Source of the DNA: an uncultured Eggerthellaceae bacterium
GTDB taxonomy: Bacteria > Actinomycetota > Coriobacteriia > Coriobacteriales > Eggerthellaceae
DNA: 33,402 nt
Direction of reading: 5' to 3'
Assembly (NCBI GenBank): GCA_934631995.1
Contig: CAKTYF010000009.1
Location: 1-33,402 of the forward strand
A program made the position numbers and the translations under genes. The notes beneath the pieces were generated by a model. The model made no database searches. It saw nothing but the letters and a program-made list of their open reading frames with translations, and was not told the origin of the DNA. Within the stretch, counting starts at the first letter, position 1. Each line of letters opens with the position of its first letter. Shown one piece after another: positions 14,293 to 22,589 of this stretch.

Positions 14293-15855
14293 TTGGCACG
14301 ACAAGCGAACATTCTGTCTTTTGACGATGCAAAACGGGGCAGCGCAGCGCGTGGCTCTGCTTCTGTGCGCGAAAACGGAAAGGTCGCCTCTCGCGATAAT
14401 CGTCGGAACAGCCAGGCCTACCAGGGAAAACAGAGCAATCGCGTTTACAGCAACTCATATCAAGCAGGGTCTTTTGACCGTTGGAGCCAGCAAGGCAGCC
14501 AAGAGAATAATTTCGCTTACGAACCGAATCGCATGCCTTCTGTATCCCTATCGGATTATGCGTATCCCGCACAAAGCAGCCGCTCTTTTGGCGGCTTTGA
14601 CGATATCAGCAGCGCAAGTACTGGCAGAACCACGCGCTCGAGCAGCAGAAACAGCTCTGCCGAACGCAGTCGCAGTGCACGCGCTGAAATCAGCGCCCGA
14701 AGCGGCAGCGCAGGAAGCGTCCGTGCTAATCGCAGCATGAGCAGCAGCCGCGGTGAACGTGCGCTCTATGAAAACCGCACGTCAGACAGCCGCGCTTCGC
14801 GTGCGGCGCGCAACAATCGCTTCGCATTCGACGACTTCGACGCGTTTGATAGCTTCGGTGACTTCGGCGATCTTGGCGCCTCTGACACGCGCGACCGTTC
14901 GTCTCGTGACGTGCGCGCAACACGCACGCAAAGTTCGCCGCGCTCCGCCATTCTCTCTTACGACGAATTCCTTTCCGAAGAAGAGCAGGCAGACGACACC
15001 GATGCTCAAGGCGGCGAAGCTTCGAAGAAAAATAAGACGTTCCTGCAAAAGCTTTCCGATAAAAAGCAAAAGCGGGCGAAAGAAAAAGCCGGCAGAGCAT
15101 ACGACCGTCAATTTGGCGATGCCTCTTCAGCTGCCGTCACAAATGCGGGTCCGCGTGCGGCAGTATACAAGGGAGAAATGGGACCTTCTCAGCGGCGCGC
15201 CCAACGTATGCAGCCTAATGCGTCAAGCCCACGCCAAGGCGGCTATCGCGCAGCTCACGCAGCGAGCCAGGAAAACGCTGGCATCCTGGGCTGGATCGCA
15301 AGTGCAGCAAGTGGCGTAAGCAATGCTGTGACCAGCCGTTTCTTGGGAGATTCCGCTGCCAAAAAGGCGGGTTTGCACGCGCAAACAAGCGGCTTCTCCG
15401 CGGATGGTAAATCCGGACGGGCGCAAAAACAGGGTACATCGGGAAATCTGTTCTCGAAAATCACCGGTGCGCTCTTCGGCACGCGCCGTCGCGTAGCCGC
15501 GCTTTCCATTGCCGCATGCCTGGTGATTGCCGGTATGTTCATGTACCCGGCGGCAAAGCAGTATTACACCGAAATGCGCCATTTGGACAAGGTGAATGCG
15601 GAATATCAAGCGGTAACCGACCGCAACGCCGATCTTGCCGCTACGCGCGATTACCTGCAGTCTGAAACCGGCATCGAGGAAATGGCGCACGAAAAGTACG
15701 GCTGGGTGAACGAGGGCGAGCATTCCGTTTTGGTCTACGGGTTGCCCGACGACGGCACCATGGCCGACACGAATCTCTACATCAAGCGGGGAAGCGTGTC
15801 TGCTCCCGAAACGTGGTATTCCGTGATTCTTGACCCCTTGTTCGGAGTTGAATAG
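14293..15855 (+). CDS. Septum formation initiator (FtsB/DivIC-like) with long disordered N-terminus
   Basis: A 520-residue predicted divisome protein. The C-terminal 120 residues are the FtsB/DivIC domain: a transmembrane helix (about 400-420, VAALSIAACLVIAGMFMY), a coiled coil (about 425-460, with LDKVNAEYQAVTDRNADLAA) and the typical ETGIEEMAHEKYGWVNEGE block. Such proteins bridge early and late division proteins outside the membrane. The first 395 residues are low complexity, rich in Ser, Arg, Ala and Asp, and would be cytoplasmic. Usual family length is 100-250 residues. It starts with TTG at 14293, eight bases after AAAAGGAG. The Ppx/GppA gene follows three bases after its stop, as in other actinobacteria. 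Confidence 0.85.
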   Translation: MARQANILSFDDAKRGSAARGSASVRENGKVASRDNRRNSQAYQGKQSNRVYSNSYQAGSFDRWSQQGSQENNFAYEPNRMPSVSLSDYAYPAQSSRSFGGFDDISSASTGRTTRSSSRNSSAERSRSARAEISARSGSAGSVRANRSMSSSRGERALYENRTSDSRASRAARNNRFAFDDFDAFDSFGDFGDLGASDTRDRSSRDVRATRTQSSPRSAILSYDEFLSEEEQADDTDAQGGEASKKNKTFLQKLSDKKQKRAKEKAGRAYDRQFGDASSAAVTNAGPRAAVYKGEMGPSQRRAQRMQPNASSPRQGGYRAAHAASQENAGILGWIASAASGVSNAVTSRFLGDSAAKKAGLHAQTSGFSADGKSGRAQKQGTSGNLFSKITGALFGTRRRVAALSIAACLVIAGMFMYPAAKQYYTEMRHLDKVNAEYQAVTDRNADLAATRDYLQSETGIEEMAHEKYGWVNEGEHSVLVYGLPDDGTMADTNLYIKRGSVSAPETWYSVILDPLFGVE

Positions 15856-15858
15856 CGC

Positions 15859-16956
15859 ATGGCCCGCTCCCTGAACAACCCCTGTGACAATACCGATAAC
15901 CAGGTAAAACCCGCGCGCTATGCCGCAATCGACATTGGAACGGTAACGTGCCGTCTTCTTGTTGGGGAAACAGACGGGCGCAGCGTGCGACCCTTGGCAA
16001 GGCGCGCCATTATCACAAATCTTGGCGAAGATGTGGATGCCACCGGTGTTCTTAAACCCGAAGCAATGGAACGCGTCTTTTGCGCCGTGCGCGGGTTTTT
16101 TGATATTATCGCTCATTACGAAAACACCTGCTCAAACGGCGAATCGCCCGATAGCGCCCATGCGGCTGACGAAAACGCCAGCGCCGGAGCAACAACCAAC
16201 GAAAACGCAACCGGAGGCGGCGCAAGCAGCATGCGCATCATCGCCATGGCAACGTCCGCTGCCCGCGATGCGCACAACGCCGATGAATTTGCCGCGGGAT
16301 TAGCGGAAATGGGCGTCACGCTTTCTGTTATCCCCGGCGAGAAAGAAGCAGCCCTAAGCTTCATGGGCGCTTCGATGGACTTCACGGGACAACCTATCAT
16401 TGTGACCGATATCGGTGGCGGATCTACGGAGATTATCGCAGGAATCGCAGGTCAGAAGCCTGATTTTGCGCACTCATTCAACATTGGATGTCGCCGTATG
16501 ACGGAGCGCTTCCTTACCTGCGACCCGCTTGACAGCACTCAAGTTCAAGAAAGCCGCCAATGGGTGCGCGATGCCTTTGAACCGTATTTCCAGAACATGC
16601 AACAGCAAGGTTTTCACGCGGCACATGTTGTGTCGGTTGCGGGCACAGCCACAAGCATCGTTTCCATGATAGAACGCATGGAAGTATACGATTCCGAGCG
16701 CGTTCATGGTTACACCGTAACAAAACAGCAACTCGACCAGGTGTTTTCTGAACTATCAGACAAGACACTCGACCAAAGAATGCATCGCGTGGGCTTGCAG
16801 CCCGAACGCGCGAGCGTCATCAACGCCGGGCTTATCATCCAGCAGGAAGTTTTGCGCGCTGCCGGCACGAATGCGTTTGTCGCAAGCGAATCGGATATCT
16901 TGCAGGGCATCATCCTTACCGCCGCCCGCGAAGATGCTCGCAAAAATGACCAATAA
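15859..16956 (+). CDS. ppx: Ppx/GppA-family exopolyphosphatase / pppGpp phosphatase
   Basis: A 365-residue member of the ASKHA-fold Ppx/GppA family, which removes phosphate from polyphosphate chains or from pppGpp. The first nucleotide-binding motif is AAIDIGTVTCRLLVGE (residues 12-27) and the second is VTDIGGGSTEIIAG, followed by GCRRMTERFL and VVSVAGTATSIVSM. Residues about 90-115 are a low-complexity insertion of Asn, Ala, Gly, Glu and Thr that is absent from most family members. It is the short, single-domain form common in actinobacteria. The start overlaps no gene but is only three bases after the septum-initiator stop, so expression is coupled. Confidence 0.92.
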   Translation: MARSLNNPCDNTDNQVKPARYAAIDIGTVTCRLLVGETDGRSVRPLARRAIITNLGEDVDATGVLKPEAMERVFCAVRGFFDIIAHYENTCSNGESPDSAHAADENASAGATTNENATGGGASSMRIIAMATSAARDAHNADEFAAGLAEMGVTLSVIPGEKEAALSFMGASMDFTGQPIIVTDIGGGSTEIIAGIAGQKPDFAHSFNIGCRRMTERFLTCDPLDSTQVQESRQWVRDAFEPYFQNMQQQGFHAAHVVSVAGTATSIVSMIERMEVYDSERVHGYTVTKQQLDQVFSELSDKTLDQRMHRVGLQPERASVINAGLIIQQEVLRAAGTNAFVASESDILQGIILTAAREDARKNDQ

Positions 16957-16975
16957 GGCAGTCCACCCCACAAAG

Positions 16976-17809
16976 CTACTTTACTGCCGTAATAATCACA
17001 CTTCCGCTTAACGCATCAAGATCGGGATTATTCTCCAGCGCCTTAAAGAAAGCCATGCGGTTTTTACGCTGAGCCTTTTCGCGCAGCACGTCGAGCGTAT
17101 AAAGCGTCTTTGACTCAATCTCTACCTGGGGAAACCCCGCATTAAGTAAATGTTGGCGATACGTATCGGCAAGCTCAATACCATTCGTGCATCCCGTGAT
17201 TCGCTCAAGCGGCTGAGCATATTTTTCGCTCGGAAGCGCACCGTAGAGCACAATATCGCTCACCACAAAACGCCCACCCGGCGCTAAAACGCGATACGCT
17301 TCGCTCATAACTTGCTGCTTTTTCTTGGCAAAGTTAATGACGCAATTCGACAAAACAACATCCACGCAAGCATCGGAAAGAGGAAGTTCTTCAATGTTTC
17401 CTTGAACAAACTCGATATTATGCGTGCCAACAGCAGCCGCATTTGCCGACGCGAGCTCGATCATGGCAGGCGTCATGTCCACTCCGTACACATGGCCGCC
17501 CTCACCTACCAGGCGTGATGCAATAATCGCATCAATACCGCCACCGCTTCCTAAATCAAGCACGCGCTCTCCTGGTTGCAGCAACGCTTTTGCAACAGGG
17601 TCTCCGCAGCCGCGACTTGCTGCCAGAGCAGACTCAGGCAGGTCTGAAAGGGCATCTCGCACATAAAGGAATGCTGCTTCACCTGCGGAAAGCGCCGGTT
17701 CGCAACACGAGGAAGTACCAAGCGGGGCGTCCTTCCCAAAAGTAGCAGCAACCTGCTGGGCAACCTGCGCATAATGTTCCGAAACCGATGATAGCTGCAT
17801 ATTCTTCAT
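16976..17809 (-). CDS. arsM: ArsM-type SAM-dependent methyltransferase, last gene of the unknown operon
   Basis: A 277-residue class I methyltransferase of the arsenite methyltransferase family. The three arsenic-binding cysteines are in place: Cys68 in SRGCGDP, Cys156 in SNCVINF and Cys207 in TGCTNG. A Cys pair (GTSSCC, 35-36) near the N-terminus is also typical. The SAM site is VLDLGSGGGIDAII and GVDMTPAMIELA. The family methylates As(III) stepwise with SAM. GGAGG lies very close (two bases) to the ATG at 17809 and eleven bases from an in-frame ATG at 17800; either may be used. It follows the cysteine-desulfurase fusion gene after 30 bases. No other ars gene is nearby, so its substrate here may not be arsenite. 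Confidence 0.85.
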   Translation of the reverse strand: MKNMQLSSVSEHYAQVAQQVAATFGKDAPLGTSSCCEPALSAGEAAFLYVRDALSDLPESALAASRGCGDPVAKALLQPGERVLDLGSGGGIDAIIASRLVGEGGHVYGVDMTPAMIELASANAAAVGTHNIEFVQGNIEELPLSDACVDVVLSNCVINFAKKKQQVMSEAYRVLAPGGRFVVSDIVLYGALPSEKYAQPLERITGCTNGIELADTYRQHLLNAGFPQVEIESKTLYTLDVLREKAQRKNRMAFFKALENNPDLDALSGSVIITAVK

Positions 17810-17839
17810 TGCCTCCTCAATCGAGTCTTCCCGCTTCTG

Positions 17840-20302
17840 CTACTTTTCCTGCTGCCCCAAATCATGAGCAATCATCAACGCGGCACAAGCGGCAAGCACG
17901 TCATCGGGCGTGTTGTACACGCCAAAGCTCACGCGAATCGTGCCCGAAAGCCCCATCGATGCCGCAAGTGGATGTGCGCAGTGAGCACCCGAGCGTACCG
18001 CCACGCCCATCTTGCCAAGCATGGCGCCCGCAGCCGAAGAGTTAACGCCCGCAACAGACATGCTTACCAGACCCGTCTGCGAATCTTTCGTATCGTGATG
18101 CCCCCACACACGCACAAACCCGAGATTTTGGCACAAGCCCATAAGGAGCTGTGTCAAAATCCTGCTATGCCGTTCAACTCGCTCCATGCCTAAGGTGTCC
18201 AAATACTCCACTGCGGCCGCAAAACCGAACAGCTGCGACAGCGGCGGCGTGCCCGCCTCGTACTGAATAGCACCTGCTCGCCAATAATAGGAATCAAGAC
18301 CAACGTGGCTCACCGTACCGCCACCGCCCGCCAGTGGCTCCATTTCTTGCACTGCATCAGGGGATATCCACAATCCGCCAATACCGTTGGGGCCGTATGC
18401 TTTATGCGCAGAAAACGCCACGAAATCGGCACCGAGCTCCTTCACATCAAGTTTCATATGGGGAAACGACTGCGCCGCATCAAGCACGAACCGTGCGCCC
18501 ACCTGGTGCGCCTCCTGCGCCATCTCTTTTACGGGATTCGTAACGCCCAAAACATTACCAATGTGCGCAACGCACACCAACTTGGGCTTTTGCATCAAGA
18601 GCTCCCGATATACTTCCAGGTCAAGCTCGCCATTCGGAAGAACCGGAAGATAGCCGATGCGCGCATGCTTGCGATTTGCCAAAAGCATCCACGGCAGCAA
18701 ATTCGAATGATGTTCGCAGAAAGGAACAACAATCAAGTCCCCTTCTCCAATGTTTCGCTCGCCCCACGCCTGTGCAACCAAATTCAGCGAAGCCGTGGTG
18801 TTTGCCGTGAGCACCGTCTGACGACGATCGGCATTGATCCACGATTCAAGCACGGCGCGCGCATCGTTCATATGAAACGTTGCTTGCATGGAAAGATTGT
18901 ACGATCCGCGATATACATTCGCGTTTTCGCTCTGCTCAAACTCGTGTTCGGCATGAATTGCCTGATAACAGCGCTGCGATGTTGCCGCAGTGTCTAGATA
19001 TGCCAAGGAACCCTGACAAGAACGCTGCGCGAACAGCGGGAAATCGTTCTTATTGCGTGCTCCCCATTTTGCCGCCCAGGCAAGGTCAGCGGCAAAGTCT
19101 TCTCGGTCGCCAGAAGCGCCTTCGCGCAGAAAGTCATCTTTGCGGGTCCCGCCACCTTCGCACGCATCCTCTTCTCTGTATGCTTGACCAGCCAGTTCTT
19201 TCGCGAAACCGCGCACCATATTGGCAGCATTGAGCAAACGCTTATCGGCTTCAGTCAGCGACTCCGTTAACGCCGCACGCTCCTCGTCGCTCTCGCAAAG
19301 TTCCTGCTTTCGCGACAATGCGACCGCCTCAAGCGCCGAGAGCTGCGCCTCTGCGACGAACTCCGTAAACGGGGCGGGAGTGGGAGAAGAAACATCCAAG
19401 CGCTCTTCGCCAAACACGCTGTCTCTCACGCGTGCATCAAGGAGCGGTGTCACGGGAAATGCGCAGGGAAAGTCCTCTGGCTTCTGGGAATCTTTACAAG
19501 AAACAGCACCCTCATCAGCACTTTCGCGCTGAGCACGTGCGGTATAACTCCATCCAACGGCACGCAGCTTCTTCAGAAACGCAACGGAAAAAAGGAACGG
19601 GTAATGACGCGCCCACGCACTCCACGAGGTCACAATCTCGGACTCGGGTTCTCGCTTCAAGTCATCAAAAAGCTGCGCAAGGTGGCGCGGCTGAATGCGC
19701 GGCGCGCAAGCATCAAGTGCCAGCACCATGCGAGAATCAACCGCCTCCGCCGCATCAAGAAGCGCGGTCAACAGCGACGCATCGAAATCGAATATCTCTA
19801 CATTGCCGGGCACTTCACGTAGGGATACAAACTCAGCTGTTATACCATCTAGCTGGGATAACGTTTGTTCTGCGGCATCTTTAACGGCTTGAGCGTGCTC
19901 GCCCGACTCAGGAAGAATCACCGTAACAGAAGGCACACCCATTTTTGCACACAATCGCAAAGGCGCAGCAATGAGCGGTTCGCCGTTTTCTTGCAATTGC
20001 AGCGGTCGAATGGTCGGCTCGTCTTCGCGGGCGGGCTTTGCAACGAAGAATTCCGCGGGATCTTCCATGGGAATTTTCACCGGCTCAGTGGAGGACGAAT
20101 TAGCCACAATAACAACGCTTATGCCACCTTCGGCGCACTTTGCTCCCAATGCTCTTGTTGCATCGGCGGTACCTGCAAGACTCGCAATGCCCGAAATGCC
20201 CGCTTCTAGCGCCCGCGTGTTTGCTTGATCGGACTCTTCTTCGCTTGGCACAAATGGCTGCGTCTTAAACGAATTCGCATCTATAAATCGTGTTAGCTCC
20301 AT
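17840..20302 (-). CDS. Fusion: degenerate MobA-like NTP-transferase domain + SufS-type cysteine desulfurase
   Basis: An 820-residue fusion (from ATG 20302, preceded by GGAAGG; the frame is open to a TTG at 20419, with an ATG at 20410 that overlaps the previous stop as TGATG). Residues 60-260 resemble a MobA/MocA-type nucleotidyltransferase fold (RPLQLQENGEPLIAAPLRLC, MVLALDACAPRIQPRHLAQL, HYPFLFSVAFLKKL), but the glycine-rich LAAGxSxRMG loop is replaced by VANSSSTEP, so catalysis is doubtful. A charged helical linker follows. From about residue 432 a complete class V aminotransferase domain begins: YLDTAAT, CEHHSNLLPW, LDAAQSFPHM, SAHKAYGPNG with the PLP lysine near 634, and SGAHCAHPL with the catalytic cysteine near 774. 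The enzyme should release persulfide sulfur (or selenium) from cysteine (selenocysteine). Confidence 0.85.
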   Translation of the reverse strand: MELTRFIDANSFKTQPFVPSEEESDQANTRALEAGISGIASLAGTADATRALGAKCAEGGISVVIVANSSSTEPVKIPMEDPAEFFVAKPAREDEPTIRPLQLQENGEPLIAAPLRLCAKMGVPSVTVILPESGEHAQAVKDAAEQTLSQLDGITAEFVSLREVPGNVEIFDFDASLLTALLDAAEAVDSRMVLALDACAPRIQPRHLAQLFDDLKREPESEIVTSWSAWARHYPFLFSVAFLKKLRAVGWSYTARAQRESADEGAVSCKDSQKPEDFPCAFPVTPLLDARVRDSVFGEERLDVSSPTPAPFTEFVAEAQLSALEAVALSRKQELCESDEERAALTESLTEADKRLLNAANMVRGFAKELAGQAYREEDACEGGGTRKDDFLREGASGDREDFAADLAWAAKWGARNKNDFPLFAQRSCQGSLAYLDTAATSQRCYQAIHAEHEFEQSENANVYRGSYNLSMQATFHMNDARAVLESWINADRRQTVLTANTTASLNLVAQAWGERNIGEGDLIVVPFCEHHSNLLPWMLLANRKHARIGYLPVLPNGELDLEVYRELLMQKPKLVCVAHIGNVLGVTNPVKEMAQEAHQVGARFVLDAAQSFPHMKLDVKELGADFVAFSAHKAYGPNGIGGLWISPDAVQEMEPLAGGGGTVSHVGLDSYYWRAGAIQYEAGTPPLSQLFGFAAAVEYLDTLGMERVERHSRILTQLLMGLCQNLGFVRVWGHHDTKDSQTGLVSMSVAGVNSSAAGAMLGKMGVAVRSGAHCAHPLAASMGLSGTIRVSFGVYNTPDDVLAACAALMIAHDLGQQEK

Positions 20303-20409
20303 TGTTTTCCTTCCGCCATCCAGGACTTTTGCTTTATCGGGAGCTTCCGTTGGTCCCAACGCCGCCTTCCTGCTGAACCATCTTAAAGCAAATCGCCGAA
20401 GCGTTCTCA

Positions 20410-21411
20410 TCAAACCCAAACATCATCAGGCATTTTATCAGGCACAACCCAGCCCGCCCGTTCCAAATCTTGTCGCACCTGGACAAGTTTTTTGCGAAGC
20501 GTCTCATCGTTTGTCGCATAGCCGCGCCCACGTGGGTCGCAGCCCGCATCAACCCAGGCAACAGCACCAGCACACCCCACGGGAACCGAAAGCCCCACGG
20601 CCAAGCGAAGAACGCACGCAACGTAACGCACGCGCTCGAGACTTGCCGAAGACAGCGAACAGTTCGCGTGGTCGCTTTTTGTGAGCTTGCACACACCCGT
20701 GCAGTACGGAGAAAAATCGCGAATCTGACACATGACCTGGGCAATTTCAGCGCTTGTTGCCTGGATGAAAAGAGGCTCGACGCCCGTCATAAGCTGCAAA
20801 CCAGCATCCCGAATGGCGCGCATGGTTGCTTTACGCGCTTCGGGTTTGATATCGGTGATCTCACCTTCGCGCAACCGTAACGCGTGATATGCCACCGAAG
20901 CACCCACTTCACGCAAACGTTTTGCCTGGTCAATATCCATATCTGCAGCGTTAACCATAAGAGCGACATTCGGAGCAGCTTCGTGAGCTAAACGTATCGC
21001 TTTTTCAAGCTGGGCAAATGGATACGAAGCTGTTGCCATGAGCGAGATCAGATGTGCGCCACCCGCAGCAAAAAGCTTCGCTGCATGAACCACATCGTCG
21101 AGATCAACAAGAAACGGACCGCCGTCTTCTGCCCGTTTGTTACACGCAGCGAACAGGCAAAACCGACAATTTTCAGGACACGGAAGGCGATCGAGCCCGA
21201 TTTGCGCATGGATGAAACCACGTCCTTTGCACGCCGCGCGGGACAAGCCATCGGCCTTTTCGCGCACATACTCAGCCGTAGGCGTACCTTCGGCAACGTC
21301 CAGCAATGTTACAAGCTGTTCGGCAGTCAGCCGAACTCCTTTACATGCCGCATCGACAAGGGTTTTCACCTGCTCATCTGCGGTATCGGCGTATGTAATG
21401 GCATATCCCAT
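20410..21411 (-). CDS. BioB-like radical SAM protein, paralogue B
   Basis: A 333-residue radical SAM enzyme. The [4Fe-4S] motif is PCPENCRFCLFAACN, i.e. CX3CX2C plus a further Cys five residues on. The core barrel follows with LISLMATASYPFAQLEKAIR, LMVNAADMDIDQAKRLREVG and GLQLMTGVEPLF. The overall plan resembles biotin synthase and related sulfur-inserting or rearranging enzymes. It shares many blocks with the neighbouring gene at 21535, so the two arose by duplication. Unlike that paralogue it has YCTGVCKLTKSDHANC, three extra cysteines that might hold a second cluster. AGGA lies eight bases before the ATG. Reaction unknown. Confidence 0.88.
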   Translation of the reverse strand: MGYAITYADTADEQVKTLVDAACKGVRLTAEQLVTLLDVAEGTPTAEYVREKADGLSRAACKGRGFIHAQIGLDRLPCPENCRFCLFAACNKRAEDGGPFLVDLDDVVHAAKLFAAGGAHLISLMATASYPFAQLEKAIRLAHEAAPNVALMVNAADMDIDQAKRLREVGASVAYHALRLREGEITDIKPEARKATMRAIRDAGLQLMTGVEPLFIQATSAEIAQVMCQIRDFSPYCTGVCKLTKSDHANCSLSSASLERVRYVACVLRLAVGLSVPVGCAGAVAWVDAGCDPRGRGYATNDETLRKKLVQVRQDLERAGWVVPDKMPDDVWV

Positions 21412-21534
21412 AGTTCAATCCTCAAGAATGCATGGCACCAAGAAAGCGAAGGCATGCAAGCACGCAAGCGCCCGGAAAATCGACGAAGCTCTGCGCCCTC
21501 ACGCACGAGCAGCCACGGAACTTACTGCCGCGCC

Positions 21535-22554
21535 CTACAAAATCCAGCCCTGCGAAGGCCCTTCCAAAACTTCGTATCCCGCCGCCTGGAACAACCGGCG
21601 ATTCAGGCTGATATTCGTTCCGCGTCCACCTTTTTCGGTGCGCTCCTTCACGTCGCGCGGATTCGTACCTACTTCCGCCCAAGCAAGATTCGCGCCCGCA
21701 GCGCCTGAAAGCGACGTTGCCATTGCGCAGTTCAGCATGGGTTTTGGCCCCGCAGCAAGACGATAGATGGCAACGTTGCGCGCGTTTTCGATGTCGTCAA
21801 TCATGCCGCGATTGTCAACCAGCGTGCCCGGAACCGTCACACGACGACCAACGCCTGCAGAATTCGCGCCGCTTTCAATGGCGATACGCGTGTAGTACGC
21901 CAGCTCCTGCGGCGTATGCTCGGGACCAACGGGCTCCACGCACGTGGAAAGACTCAAGCCCGCATCGTGCAGCGCCTTAAACGTTGCCAAGCGATCGGAC
22001 TCCGGAATGCCCGTGTCAACGCCTTCACGCATGCGCACCGCATGGTACGCACCATTGACACCAACCGTCTTCAAGCGCTTCGCACGCGCAAGATCAATGT
22101 CTTCGATGTTCACCAAAAGCGGCATATCATCAGGGATAACTTCGCGCACGGCCTGAGCGTTTTCAAGAACGCGCTCAAACTGATACGAAGCGGTTGCCAG
22201 CAGCAAAACAGCATTTGCGCCTTCCTCTACGTACATTTTTGCGTACTCAACAACATCTTCCAGCGGCGTTTCCAGCTTACCGTGGCGCAAATTATTGCAA
22301 ATAGCAAACGTGCAGAACTTGCAATTCTTGGGACAAGGCGTGCCGTTGAGCCCAATTTGACCGTGAATTTCGGCTTTACCGTTACACAGTTCTTTCTGGT
22401 ACTGGCCGCCCGCCCAGCGAATATAAGCCGCCACGCGCGAATAAGGGTCAACGCTGTACAGCGCCACCATATCCTCGTCAGTCAGACCGTTGCCTTCCAA
22501 GCCTTTCTCAACAATGTCGATAAGTACCACTTCTTCTTTAGTAAATGCTTTCAT
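21535..22554 (-). CDS. BioB-like radical SAM protein, paralogue A
   Basis: A 339-residue radical SAM protein with HGQIGLNGTPCPKNCKFCTF followed by AICN (CX3CX2C and a fourth Cys). Other shared blocks with paralogue B are VLLLATASYQFERVLENAQA, LLVNIEDIDLARAKRLKTVG, AYHAVRMREGVDTGI and LSLSTCVEPVG. The C-terminal stretch (SLSGAAGANLAWAEVGTNPR, GGRGTNISLNRRLFQAAGYE) resembles the substrate-side region of biotin-synthase relatives. It lacks the three extra cysteines of paralogue B, so the pair probably does different steps or forms a heteromer. GAGGAG is seven bases before the ATG. The ABC ATPase gene ends only 35 bases upstream. Confidence 0.88.
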   Translation of the reverse strand: MKAFTKEEVVLIDIVEKGLEGNGLTDEDMVALYSVDPYSRVAAYIRWAGGQYQKELCNGKAEIHGQIGLNGTPCPKNCKFCTFAICNNLRHGKLETPLEDVVEYAKMYVEEGANAVLLLATASYQFERVLENAQAVREVIPDDMPLLVNIEDIDLARAKRLKTVGVNGAYHAVRMREGVDTGIPESDRLATFKALHDAGLSLSTCVEPVGPEHTPQELAYYTRIAIESGANSAGVGRRVTVPGTLVDNRGMIDDIENARNVAIYRLAAGPKPMLNCAMATSLSGAAGANLAWAEVGTNPRDVKERTEKGGRGTNISLNRRLFQAAGYEVLEGPSQGWIL

Positions 22555-22589
22555 TGAAATGCTCCTCTCTTTCGCATTTCTTGAACCAC

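Noticed and set aside
19221..20228. Several plus-strand frames of 65-150 codons within the fusion gene
   Set aside because: All are antisense shadows; none has a ribosome site or family-like sequence.
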